Origin: Bradyrhizobium sp. WSM1743
Lineage (GTDB): Bacteria > Pseudomonadota > Alphaproteobacteria > Rhizobiales > Xanthobacteraceae
Assembly (NCBI RefSeq): GCF_000473065.1
Contig: NZ_AXAZ01000004.1
Location: 180,989-244,988, forward strand
DNA: 64,000 nt
Reading direction: 5' to 3'
Of this stretch, positions 52,444 to 59,293 are shown piece by piece (position 1 is the first letter of the stretch; every line of letters begins with the position of its first letter). The position numbers and the translations under genes were made by a program. The notes beneath the pieces were generated by a model that did not search any database, was not told the origin of the DNA, and worked only from the letters and a program-made list of their open reading frames with translations.

Positions 52444-52651
52444 AGGCGTAACGGGGATTGATGCCGCAATAGGCGTTCGTTCCCGATGCGCTCGCCATGC
52501 ACTGACCGTAGCTGGCGAACTGGCAGTTGCCTGGATAGCCCCAGATCCGGCCCTGCAGGCAATAGCGATCCTGCGCGACCGCGGCGCTCGAGGAGGCAAA
52601 GCTGCCCATGATGGCGAGAGCGGCAGCAGCAGCGAGCAATCGATATTTCAT
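52415..52651 (-). CDS. DUF3551-type small secreted Cys-rich protein
   Basis: A 78-residue secreted protein: signal peptide MKYRLLAAAAALAIMGSFAS, then a mature part with DRYCLQGRIWGYPGNCQFAS and YGQCMASASGTNAYCGINPR, which is the Cys pattern of DUF3551 (two likely disulfides). These proteins are abundant in Bradyrhizobium and of unknown function. GGAG lies 7 nt before the ATG at 52649-52651. A perfect EcfG promoter is just upstream. Its end overlaps the patatin start. Confidence 0.8.
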   Translation of the reverse strand: MKYRLLAAAAALAIMGSFASSSAAVAQDRYCLQGRIWGYPGNCQFASYGQCMASASGTNAYCGINPRYAYAHRYRGYR

Positions 52652-52676
52652 CTTAAATCTCCAATTTTCGACATTA

Positions 52677-52701
52677 AACGCCACCCGTGACGCGGTGTTC
52701 C
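52677..52701 (-). promoter_or_regulatory. EcfG-type general stress promoter of DUF3551 gene
   Basis: On the minus strand GGAAC (52697-52701) and CGTT (52677-52680) are separated by 16 nt, a perfect EcfG match. Transcription would begin about 18 nt before the start codon at 52651. Confidence 0.7.
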
Positions 52702-52761
52702 AAGCGCGCGCGTGCCCCGCCATTTGGGGCGATCGCTGATCGCGAGCGGGCGGCGGACGAT

Positions 52762-54993
52762 TTAGCCCGGCAGAGGGGTATCGGCGACGTCCAGCAGCGC
52801 GCCGAGCCCTTGGCGGAGGCGGCGCGTCGCGATGTTATCGTTCGCCAAGCCAAGCACGACGAGGGAGTGCGCCGTCACCGTGTAAGCGTGCCCGAACTCG
52901 AATTCGGCCATGGGCGCGTCAGGCCGATTGGTGTCGATCAGGCCCAGCCAGCTGCGCCCATCGGTGACCTCCGGCAGGGTAAAGTTCACGATGTCATGGT
53001 GCGCGTTGTAGACAAGCAGCATGGTCGCGTCCGAGCCGCGACGCTTGATCCCGGTCTCCTGCGCGCGGCCGTCGAGCAGCATCCCGAAGCACTTTGCATT
53101 GCCATCCTGCCATTGCGCCGTCGTCATCTCCTCGCCGGATGGCGACAGCCAGGTCACGTCCTTGACGTCGAGTTCCTCGTTGTGCGAGCCGACCAGGAAA
53201 CGGCTGCGGTAGAGGATCGGAAATGCCTTGCGGGTGGCAATCAGCTTGCGCGTGAACTCGCGAAGGCTGCGGCCGTTTGCGGTGATACCCATCCAGTCCA
53301 GCCAGGTGGTCTCGTTGTCCTGGGCGTAAGCGTTGTTGTTGCCGTTCTGGGTGTGCCCGAATTCGTCGCCGGCGAGCAGCATCGGCGTGCCGTGGGAGAG
53401 CAGCATCGTCGCCAGCATATTTCGCTTTTGGCGCTCGCGCAGCGCGGTGATCTCCGGATCGTCGGTCGGCCCTTCGGCGCCACAGTTCCAGGAATGGTTG
53501 TTGCTGTGACCGTCGCTATTGCCCTCGCCATTCGCCTCGTTGTGCTTGTCGTTGTACGAGACGAGATCGTTGAGGTTGAAGCCGTCGTGGGCCGTGACGA
53601 AGTTGACACTGGCCCACGGCCGGCGTCCTCGCTTGTTGAAGAGGTCGCCGGATCCCGATACGCGCTTGGCAAAGTCGGCCAGTGTGCCCGGGTCGCCCTT
53701 CCAGAAGGCGCGCGCCGTGTCCCTGAACTTGTCGTTCCACTCGGCCCAACCGGGCGGAAACTGACCGACCTGGTAGCCACCGGGCCCGATGTCCCAGGGT
53801 TCTGCGATCAGCTTGACGCTGGAGAGCACGGGATCCTGGCGGCAGGCGTCGAGAAAGCCGCCGCCTTCATCGAAGCCATAGGGTTCGCGCGCCAGGATGG
53901 TGGCGAGATCGAAGCGGAAGCCGTCGACCCGCATCTCGGTCGCCCAGTAGCGCAAGGAATCGGCGACGAGTTGCAGCACGCGCTGATGCGAAAGATTGAC
54001 GGTGTTTCCGGTGCCGGTGTCGTTGATGTAATAGCGCTTGTTGTCCGGCAGCAGGCGGTAATAGCTGGCATTGTCGATGCCCTTGAACGACAGGGTCGGG
54101 CCGAGCTCGTTGCCTTCCGCGGTATGATTGTAGACGACGTCGAGAATGATCTCGATGCCATGAGCGTGAAACTGGTTGACCGTGGCCTTGAACTCGTTCG
54201 CGGATGGCGCCTTGAGGTAACGCGGATCTGGCGCGAAGAAGGCGATGGAATTGTAGCCCCAGTAATTGCGTAAGCCTTTCTCGACCAGATAGCTGTCGTC
54301 GACGAAGGCATGGATCGGCAGAAGCTCGGCGCTGGTGATGCCGAGCGAGCGCAGATAGGCTGGAACCTCCGAATGTGCCAGGCCCGAGAACGTGCCGCGG
54401 TCGGCTTCCGGCACCAGCGGATGCAGCTGGGTAAAACCCTTGACGTGCATCTCGTAGACGATCGCCCGCTCCCACGGCACTTCCGGCTTGCGTGCCCCGC
54501 CCCAGGTGAAGGCAGGATCGATGACACGGCACTTCTGCATCAATGGCGCGCTGTCGCGTTCGTCGTAGGAGAGGTCCTTGTCGGCATGGTCGAGCCGGTA
54601 GCCGAACAGCTCCGGTCCCCAGCGGAGCTGGCCGACCAGCTGCCTGGCGTAGGGATCGAGCACGAGCTTGTTGGGATTGAAGCGGTGGCCGGCGTCGGGT
54701 TCGTAAGGACCGTGGACGCGATAACCATAGACGGTGCCGGGGCGGGCAGAAGGCAGATAGCCGTGCCAGACCTCGTCGGTATATTCGGGAAGCTCGATGC
54801 GCTCGAGCTCGGTTTCGCCGCTATCGTCGAACAGGCAGAGCTCGACGTTGGCGGCATGGGCCGAAAACAGCGCGAAGTTGACGCCGAGCCCGTCCCAGGT
54901 GGCGCCGAGCGGGAATGATCTGCCCTCGGTGATCCGGGTGCGGCGCAGGCTCGAGGCCGCTCGCGTCAGGGCGTCGTCTGAATGTTGGTCCAT
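52762..54993 (-). CDS. glgX: Glycogen debranching enzyme GlgX
   Basis: A 743-residue GH13_11 isoamylase-type enzyme that hydrolyses alpha-1,6 branches of glycogen limit dextrins. The N-terminal CBM48 (SFPLGATWDGLGVNFALFSA) is followed by the barrel: VVYNHTAEG, catalytic nucleophile Asp in VDGFRFDLA, acid Glu in LIAEPWD and Asp in VTAHDGF. It ends with the usual C-terminal beta domain. It lies 20 bp after a small gene with an EcfG-like promoter, so it is probably stress-induced, in line with glycogen use in rhizobial stress. The ATG at 54991-54993 is clear. Confidence 0.93.
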   Translation of the reverse strand: MDQHSDDALTRAASSLRRTRITEGRSFPLGATWDGLGVNFALFSAHAANVELCLFDDSGETELERIELPEYTDEVWHGYLPSARPGTVYGYRVHGPYEPDAGHRFNPNKLVLDPYARQLVGQLRWGPELFGYRLDHADKDLSYDERDSAPLMQKCRVIDPAFTWGGARKPEVPWERAIVYEMHVKGFTQLHPLVPEADRGTFSGLAHSEVPAYLRSLGITSAELLPIHAFVDDSYLVEKGLRNYWGYNSIAFFAPDPRYLKAPSANEFKATVNQFHAHGIEIILDVVYNHTAEGNELGPTLSFKGIDNASYYRLLPDNKRYYINDTGTGNTVNLSHQRVLQLVADSLRYWATEMRVDGFRFDLATILAREPYGFDEGGGFLDACRQDPVLSSVKLIAEPWDIGPGGYQVGQFPPGWAEWNDKFRDTARAFWKGDPGTLADFAKRVSGSGDLFNKRGRRPWASVNFVTAHDGFNLNDLVSYNDKHNEANGEGNSDGHSNNHSWNCGAEGPTDDPEITALRERQKRNMLATMLLSHGTPMLLAGDEFGHTQNGNNNAYAQDNETTWLDWMGITANGRSLREFTRKLIATRKAFPILYRSRFLVGSHNEELDVKDVTWLSPSGEEMTTAQWQDGNAKCFGMLLDGRAQETGIKRRGSDATMLLVYNAHHDIVNFTLPEVTDGRSWLGLIDTNRPDAPMAEFEFGHAYTVTAHSLVVLGLANDNIATRRLRQGLGALLDVADTPLPG

Positions 54994-55013
54994 CTTTGCC
55001 CCCGAATAGCCCG

Positions 55014-55295
55014 TCAGGATGTCGGTGCTGTCGCCGCGACCTCGGTCGTCGCCTGCTCACCGGCGGTCGCAGAAGCGATCGTGGGGCTGGCCGCCACGTC
55101 CGCCGGCTTGGATAGCGCGTTGGCTTTTTGCAGAGCCGCCTCCTTGCTGATGGCCGGAATCGCGTTGCCGATCCGCCCGACGATCGCGGTGAGCTCCGCG
55201 TCCGACAGGTCGAGGCGTTTTTTGATGAGGCGCACCTGGGCGCGGTCGGTCAGGTCGAGTTTGTTACGGATCGGTTGCGGTTTCGCGCGGCGCAT
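55014..55295 (-). CDS. Hypothetical 93-aa protein upstream of glgX
   Basis: A 93-residue protein with a basic N-terminus (MRRAKPQPIRNKLDLTDRAQ), a helix (VRLIKKRLDLSDAELTAIVG) like small DUF3606-type proteins, and an Ala/Pro/Thr-rich tail. DUF3606 proteins begin KLDLTDRAQV/RLIKKRLDLS-like, so I favour that family. ATG 55293-55295 with GGAG about 8 nt upstream; a longer ORF to 55442 is unlikely. It is 20 bp before glgX and under an EcfG-like promoter. Confidence 0.68.
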   Translation of the reverse strand: MRRAKPQPIRNKLDLTDRAQVRLIKKRLDLSDAELTAIVGRIGNAIPAISKEAALQKANALSKPADVAASPTIASATAGEQATTEVAATAPTS

Positions 55296-55320
55296 GGCGA
55301 CAGCTCCTGTCTGGGACGGT

Positions 55321-55346
55321 AACCGTCGCGCCGGCCATTCCGTTCC
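55321..55346 (-). promoter_or_regulatory. EcfG-type promoter before DUF3606-like gene and glgX
   Basis: On the minus strand GGAAC (55342-55346) and GGTT (55321-55324) are 17 nt apart, fitting GGAAC-N16/17-nGTT. Transcription would start about 20 nt before the ATG at 55295 and could run into glgX. The rest of 55296-55585 shows no supported gene. Confidence 0.55.
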
Positions 55347-55585
55347 TCCTGGTGCTGCAAATGCCCGGCATCGACACCACCGAGGAACGAACGCACACAG
55401 CCCCCTTTGTGGTCCGGACGGGCGCGAGCGATCTTGAAGCATGCCGAAGCGCGGGGCATTCAGGCGAAAGGGGAGGAGTTTGAGGCACAGATTGGGAACG
55501 GCCGAGCAAGGTCGGCGCCATGGCCCTCAGATCGTCGACCTCAGAAGAAGCCGCCCTATCTGCGCGATGTCGGAATCACCTGCCG

Positions 55586-57004
55586 CTACCTGCCGGCACT
55601 GCTCGCGGCGACCGGTGAGGGGGAGGTCGCGAACTTGCCGAGCGCAAGGTAGACCAGGCCCGAAACGCCGATCCCGAACAGCCAGCTCAGATCGGCACCG
55701 CCGAGCAGGTTGATCGAGATCGGTCCCTGCAGCGCGCCGACGAGGCCGTCCTCCACCAGCCAGCCGGCGACGAGGCCCGCAAAGAAGGCGATCATGCCGG
55801 CCCAGTTGATGTCGCCATAGGCGCTGCTCTCCGGCGAGCGATAGAGCTCGGCAACGTCGATCCTGCCCTTGCGCTTGATGAAGAAGTCGGCGAGCACCAC
55901 GCCGGCCCACGGGCTCATCCACAAGAGCAGGCTGATCATCCAGTTGTCGAACGCTTTTGCAAACGACGGCGCGAAGATGAAGTAGAGCGTGACCAGATAG
56001 CCGGCGACGCCGACGATGACGGTAAGCCAGAAGCGCGAGAATTTCAGCCCCGCGCTCAGCGCCGCCAATGTCGCCGAATAGACGTTGAGGATATTGGTCG
56101 CGATCGGGCCGTGCAGCACCATCAGGAGGACGAGGATGCTGACCGGACCGCCGAACACCGCGCTCACCATCTTGGCAGGATCGGTGTCCAGCGTCGTCGA
56201 GGCGATGGTCGCACCTAAGATGCCGAGCCACACCGTCGGCACGAACATGCCGACATAGCTGTACCAGAACACGGATTTCGAGGGCGTGCTGCGCGGCACG
56301 AAGCGCGAATAGTCGGAGGCCCAGGTGACCCAGGAAATGCCCCAGCCGACGCCGATCGCGGTCATCAGGAGCGTCAGCATCGCAAGATGCGCGCCGGGCG
56401 GCAGCGAGGTGGTCAGGCTCCAATTGACGACGCCGGGCCGCGTCCAGGCCAGCACGCTCATCAGCACCATGATGGCGATGGTCGGCGGCACCGTGTATTT
56501 CTCGAAAGTGCGGATCGCGTAGAAGCCGTAGATTCCGATCAGCACCTGGACTGCCATCACCAATGTGATGACGACGATCTCGACCAGCCAGGTATCGGGC
56601 ACGCCGAACTGGCCGAGGATGCCCATCGAGACCTTCACCGGGAAATAGGTGTTCACGCCGATCCAGCCCAGCGTCATCAGGAACATCAGGATGCTGGGCA
56701 GATAGGCGCCGCGGACGCCGAAGGCGGACCGGCTCAGCACCATCTGGTTGACGCCGGTCTTGTGTCCCATCACCGTGAAGGTCGCGAAGATCGCGCAGCC
56801 CACGATGTTGCCGAGCACGATGACCGCGATGGTCTCCATCAGGCCGAGCTTGAGGATGATGCCGAGCGCGCCGAGCGCCCAGTTGACCGGCGCGATGTTG
56901 GCGCCGGCCCAGATCCACATCTGCTGCGGCCCGGTGGAGTCCCGGTCCGCATCGGGAATGGGCTCGATGCTGTGAATATCAGCGCGAAGTTCGGAATCCG
57001 TCAT
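55586..57004 (-). CDS. NCS1 nucleobase/hydantoin permease
   Basis: A 472-residue inner-membrane permease of the nucleobase:cation symporter-1 (cytosine/hydantoin) family, with about twelve helices. QMWIWAGANIAPVNWALGAL opens the first helix, WLGILGATIASTTLDTDPAK lies in mid-protein and MISLLLWMSPWAGVVLADFF near the C-terminus. It imports an N-heterocycle such as a pyrimidine, purine or hydantoin. ATG 57002-57004 follows GGGGGAT. A palindromic operator matching those before the amidohydrolase overlaps its leader (57019-57032), so the MarR protein next door probably represses it. Confidence 0.88.
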   Translation of the reverse strand: MTDSELRADIHSIEPIPDADRDSTGPQQMWIWAGANIAPVNWALGALGIILKLGLMETIAVIVLGNIVGCAIFATFTVMGHKTGVNQMVLSRSAFGVRGAYLPSILMFLMTLGWIGVNTYFPVKVSMGILGQFGVPDTWLVEIVVITLVMAVQVLIGIYGFYAIRTFEKYTVPPTIAIMVLMSVLAWTRPGVVNWSLTTSLPPGAHLAMLTLLMTAIGVGWGISWVTWASDYSRFVPRSTPSKSVFWYSYVGMFVPTVWLGILGATIASTTLDTDPAKMVSAVFGGPVSILVLLMVLHGPIATNILNVYSATLAALSAGLKFSRFWLTVIVGVAGYLVTLYFIFAPSFAKAFDNWMISLLLWMSPWAGVVLADFFIKRKGRIDVAELYRSPESSAYGDINWAGMIAFFAGLVAGWLVEDGLVGALQGPISINLLGGADLSWLFGIGVSGLVYLALGKFATSPSPVAASSAGR

Positions 57005-57018
57005 GACATCCCCCAATA

Positions 57019-57032
57019 CGAAGCACGCTTCG
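57019..57032. promoter_or_regulatory. MarR-type operator at NCS1 permease
   Basis: CGAAGCACGCTTCG is the palindrome CGAAGCATGCTTCG with one central change. Read on the minus strand the 18-bp context TGCGAAGCGTGCTTCGTA differs from the four upstream copies (57863-57965) at a single base. It lies 15-28 bp before the permease ATG, where binding would block transcription or initiation. Confidence 0.75.
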
Positions 57033-57269
57033 CATCATCGCAGCATAAATCGTGCCATTGAATAGCGGAGCAATCGAGCAGGTGGCATCGAAGCCGGCGG
57101 TGTTGCGCGTCACGCTGGATTGCTGTTGCGTTTTCAAGCGCTGGCCGACCTTGCCCGCCGGCTTGCCGGGGCGCCCCCAGCTTGCCGGCGCGAAGCGGTG
57201 GACGTTGCACGCGCGGGCAGCGGTACGATGATAAATTGAGCAGCCAACTCAAAAGCGCAGCAGGCGCGT

Positions 57270-57764
57270 CTAGTCGAATAGGGCAGCGGAACTGTCGCGA
57301 CTTGGGTTGCCCGCCACGATGCGCTGCATCATCTCGATGAAGAGTGCCTGTTCCCGCTGGCTCAAATCGCCGAGCGTCGCGCGATGGGCCCGCCGCGCCG
57401 CGCCCTCGATCCTGACCAGCAGCGCGGCGCCGGCCGGGGTCAGGCGGCACAGGCGCGCACGGCGATCGTCCTTGTTCACGGCGCGCTCGACCAGGTTCCG
57501 CGCGGCGAGCCGCTTCAATGCGCCGGTCGTCGTGGTGCGATCGAGCGCGATATCGGCCGCCAAAGTGGTCTGATCGGCGGTTTCGCGCACCGCCAGCGCC
57601 GAGAGCAGGCTGTATTGCAGCGGCGTGACCTCGAACGCGCCGCAGGCTTCCTGAAACAGCGCGACGTGAATCTGGTGCAGCCGGCGGATCAGATATCCGG
57701 GCCGTTCCGACAATGGCCAGGGGCGGTGCCGGCCCCCGCTACGCCGTGTCTTCGCCTGCCGCAA
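57270..57764 (-). CDS. MarR-family transcriptional regulator
   Basis: A 164-residue MarR-type winged-helix regulator: YLIRRLHQIHVALFQEACGA, the DNA-recognition stretch TTLAADIALDRTTTTGALKR, the wing in VERAVNKDDRRARLCRLTPA, and a C-terminal dimer helix. It starts at a TTG (57762-57764) with GGGAGAG six nt before it, which makes that rare start credible. It lies between the permease and amidohydrolase operons, both preceded by the same palindrome, so it is the probable repressor, released by the substrate or a product. Confidence 0.88.
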   Translation of the reverse strand: MRQAKTRRSGGRHRPWPLSERPGYLIRRLHQIHVALFQEACGAFEVTPLQYSLLSALAVRETADQTTLAADIALDRTTTTGALKRLAARNLVERAVNKDDRRARLCRLTPAGAALLVRIEGAARRAHRATLGDLSQREQALFIEMMQRIVAGNPSRDSSAALFD

Positions 57765-57862
57765 TGCACACTCTCCCGAGCCAAACCCTGCCGCGCTTAG
57801 CTCGATTCGAGTGCGCCTGCCACATTGGGATCATGGCACGAAGCTTGCTTTTCGTCAAAATG

Positions 57863-57965
57863 CGAAGCATGCTTCGTAATGTCATAATGTCAAAATGCGA
57901 AGCATGCTTCGTAATGTCAAAATGCGAAGCATGCTTCGTAATGTCAAGATGCGAAGCATGCTTCG
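57863..57965. promoter_or_regulatory. Four-copy palindromic operator array (CGAAGCATGCTTCG)
   Basis: The perfect 14-bp palindrome CGAAGCATGCTTCG occurs at 57863-57876, 57898-57911, 57925-57938 and 57952-57965, spaced 35, 27 and 27 bp apart with nearly identical linkers (TAATGTCAAAATG). A degenerate half-copy lies at 57839-57854. The array sits between the MarR gene and the amidohydrolase start at 58008. It is the likely binding region for the MarR regulator, duplicated in tandem. Confidence 0.85.
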
Positions 57966-58007
57966 TAATTCGGGAAGCCGTCGCCCGTGCAAGGAGAGGA
58001 GAGCGCC

Positions 58008-59285
58008 ATGTCCGTCACTGCCAGCTTCGACCTTCTGCTGCGAGGCGGTCGCGTGATCTGTCCGGCCTCCGGCGTCGATGGCGCCAAGGATGTCGCCATC
58101 CGCAACGGCAAGATCGCGGCGGTCGCGTCCGACATTCTTCCGACCAGCGCCAAGGAGGTCGTCGACGTCAGTGGCAAGCTGGTGCTGCCCGGACTGATCG
58201 ACACTCACGCCCATGTCTATCAATATGTCTCCGGCCGCTTCGGCATGAACCCCGACATGGTCGGCGTGCAGTCCGGCGTGACGACGCTGGTCGACCAGGG
58301 CGGGCCGTCCTGCATGACGCTGCCGGGCTTCCGTCATTTCATCGCGGAGCAGGCCGCCTCGCGCGTCTACGCTTTCCTGTCCGCCTATCTCGTCGGCGGC
58401 CTCGAGGGACACTTCTATCCGCAGCTCTACAGCCCCGACGGCGTCGACATCGATGCGACCGTCAAGGCGGCGACGGCCAATCTTGATCTCGTGCGTGGCA
58501 TCAAGGCGCATGCCGAGATCGGCGGCTTCGCACGCTGGGGCATTCGCGTCATCGAGATGGCGGCGGAGATCGGCAAGCGCGCCGATCTGCCGGTCTATGT
58601 GCATTTCGGCCAGCTCTGGGGTCTGCCCGAGAGCGGCGCCAATGGCGAAGATGCCGACACCATCCTCACCCGCGTGATCCCGCTCTTGCGCGAAGGCGAC
58701 ATTCTCGCCCATCCGTTCACGCGGCACCCCGGCGGCTTCGTCAACCGCGAGGGCGAGGTGCATCCGGTGATCCAGGCCGCGCTCGACCGCGGTTTGAAGG
58801 TCGATGTCGGCCACGGCAGCCACTTCTCCTACCGTTTGGCGAAGAAGGCGATCGCCGCCGGCATCATTCCGACCACGCTGGGCGCCGACATTCACGGCTA
58901 CAACACCCACGTGCCCGCGCCGGCCGGAACGCCCGACCAGCACGAGGATGACGAGAACCATCCCTTCGCAGGCCAAGCCAAGTTCAGCCTGGTCCAGGCG
59001 ATGAGCTCGATGATGGCGCTCGGCCTGTCGCTGGAGCAGGTGGTGCCGATGGTCACCTCCAATCCCGCCAAGATGCTCGGCCGCAGCGAGGAGATCGGCG
59101 CGCTTAGGGTCGGCATGGATGCCGACGTCTCCGTGCTGTCGGAGAGAGGCGGCCGCTTCGTCCTCAAGGACAACGAGAAGAACGAGGTGATCGCCGAGCG
59201 CCTGCTGCAGCCGGCCTTCTGCCTGCGTGCCGGCACGCGCTTCGACGCGGTCGCGCCGATCCTGCCGCAAGCCGTCGCGGCATAA
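58008..59285 (+). CDS. Cyclic amidohydrolase (dihydroorotase-like)
   Basis: A 425-residue metal-dependent amidohydrolase. The first metal motif is LPGLIDTHAHVYQYVSGRFG (HxH), and GVTTLVDQGG and RGIKAHAEIGG follow; Lys in GIKAH is placed where dihydroorotase-like enzymes carry the carboxylated lysine. Later come VDVGHGSHFSYRLA and TLGADIHGY with His/Asp ligands. It would open a cyclic amide ring. The start is ATG 58008 with GGAGAGGAGAG, preferred to an upstream GTG. It heads an operon with the molybdenum hydroxylase and is preceded by the MarR operator array. Confidence 0.87.
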   Translation: MSVTASFDLLLRGGRVICPASGVDGAKDVAIRNGKIAAVASDILPTSAKEVVDVSGKLVLPGLIDTHAHVYQYVSGRFGMNPDMVGVQSGVTTLVDQGGPSCMTLPGFRHFIAEQAASRVYAFLSAYLVGGLEGHFYPQLYSPDGVDIDATVKAATANLDLVRGIKAHAEIGGFARWGIRVIEMAAEIGKRADLPVYVHFGQLWGLPESGANGEDADTILTRVIPLLREGDILAHPFTRHPGGFVNREGEVHPVIQAALDRGLKVDVGHGSHFSYRLAKKAIAAGIIPTTLGADIHGYNTHVPAPAGTPDQHEDDENHPFAGQAKFSLVQAMSSMMALGLSLEQVVPMVTSNPAKMLGRSEEIGALRVGMDADVSVLSERGGRFVLKDNEKNEVIAERLLQPAFCLRAGTRFDAVAPILPQAVAA

Positions 59286-59293
59286 GGCTGCGC

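Noticed and set aside
55407..55713. Overlapping plus-strand ORFs of 81 and 90 residues
   Set aside because: They are Arg-rich, have no ribosome site and run into the antisense of the permease 3' end.
57863..57965. Possible CRISPR array, from regular 27-bp spacing
   Set aside because: The units between palindromes are nearly identical 13-nt linkers, not unique spacers, and no cas gene is near. It fits an operator array.
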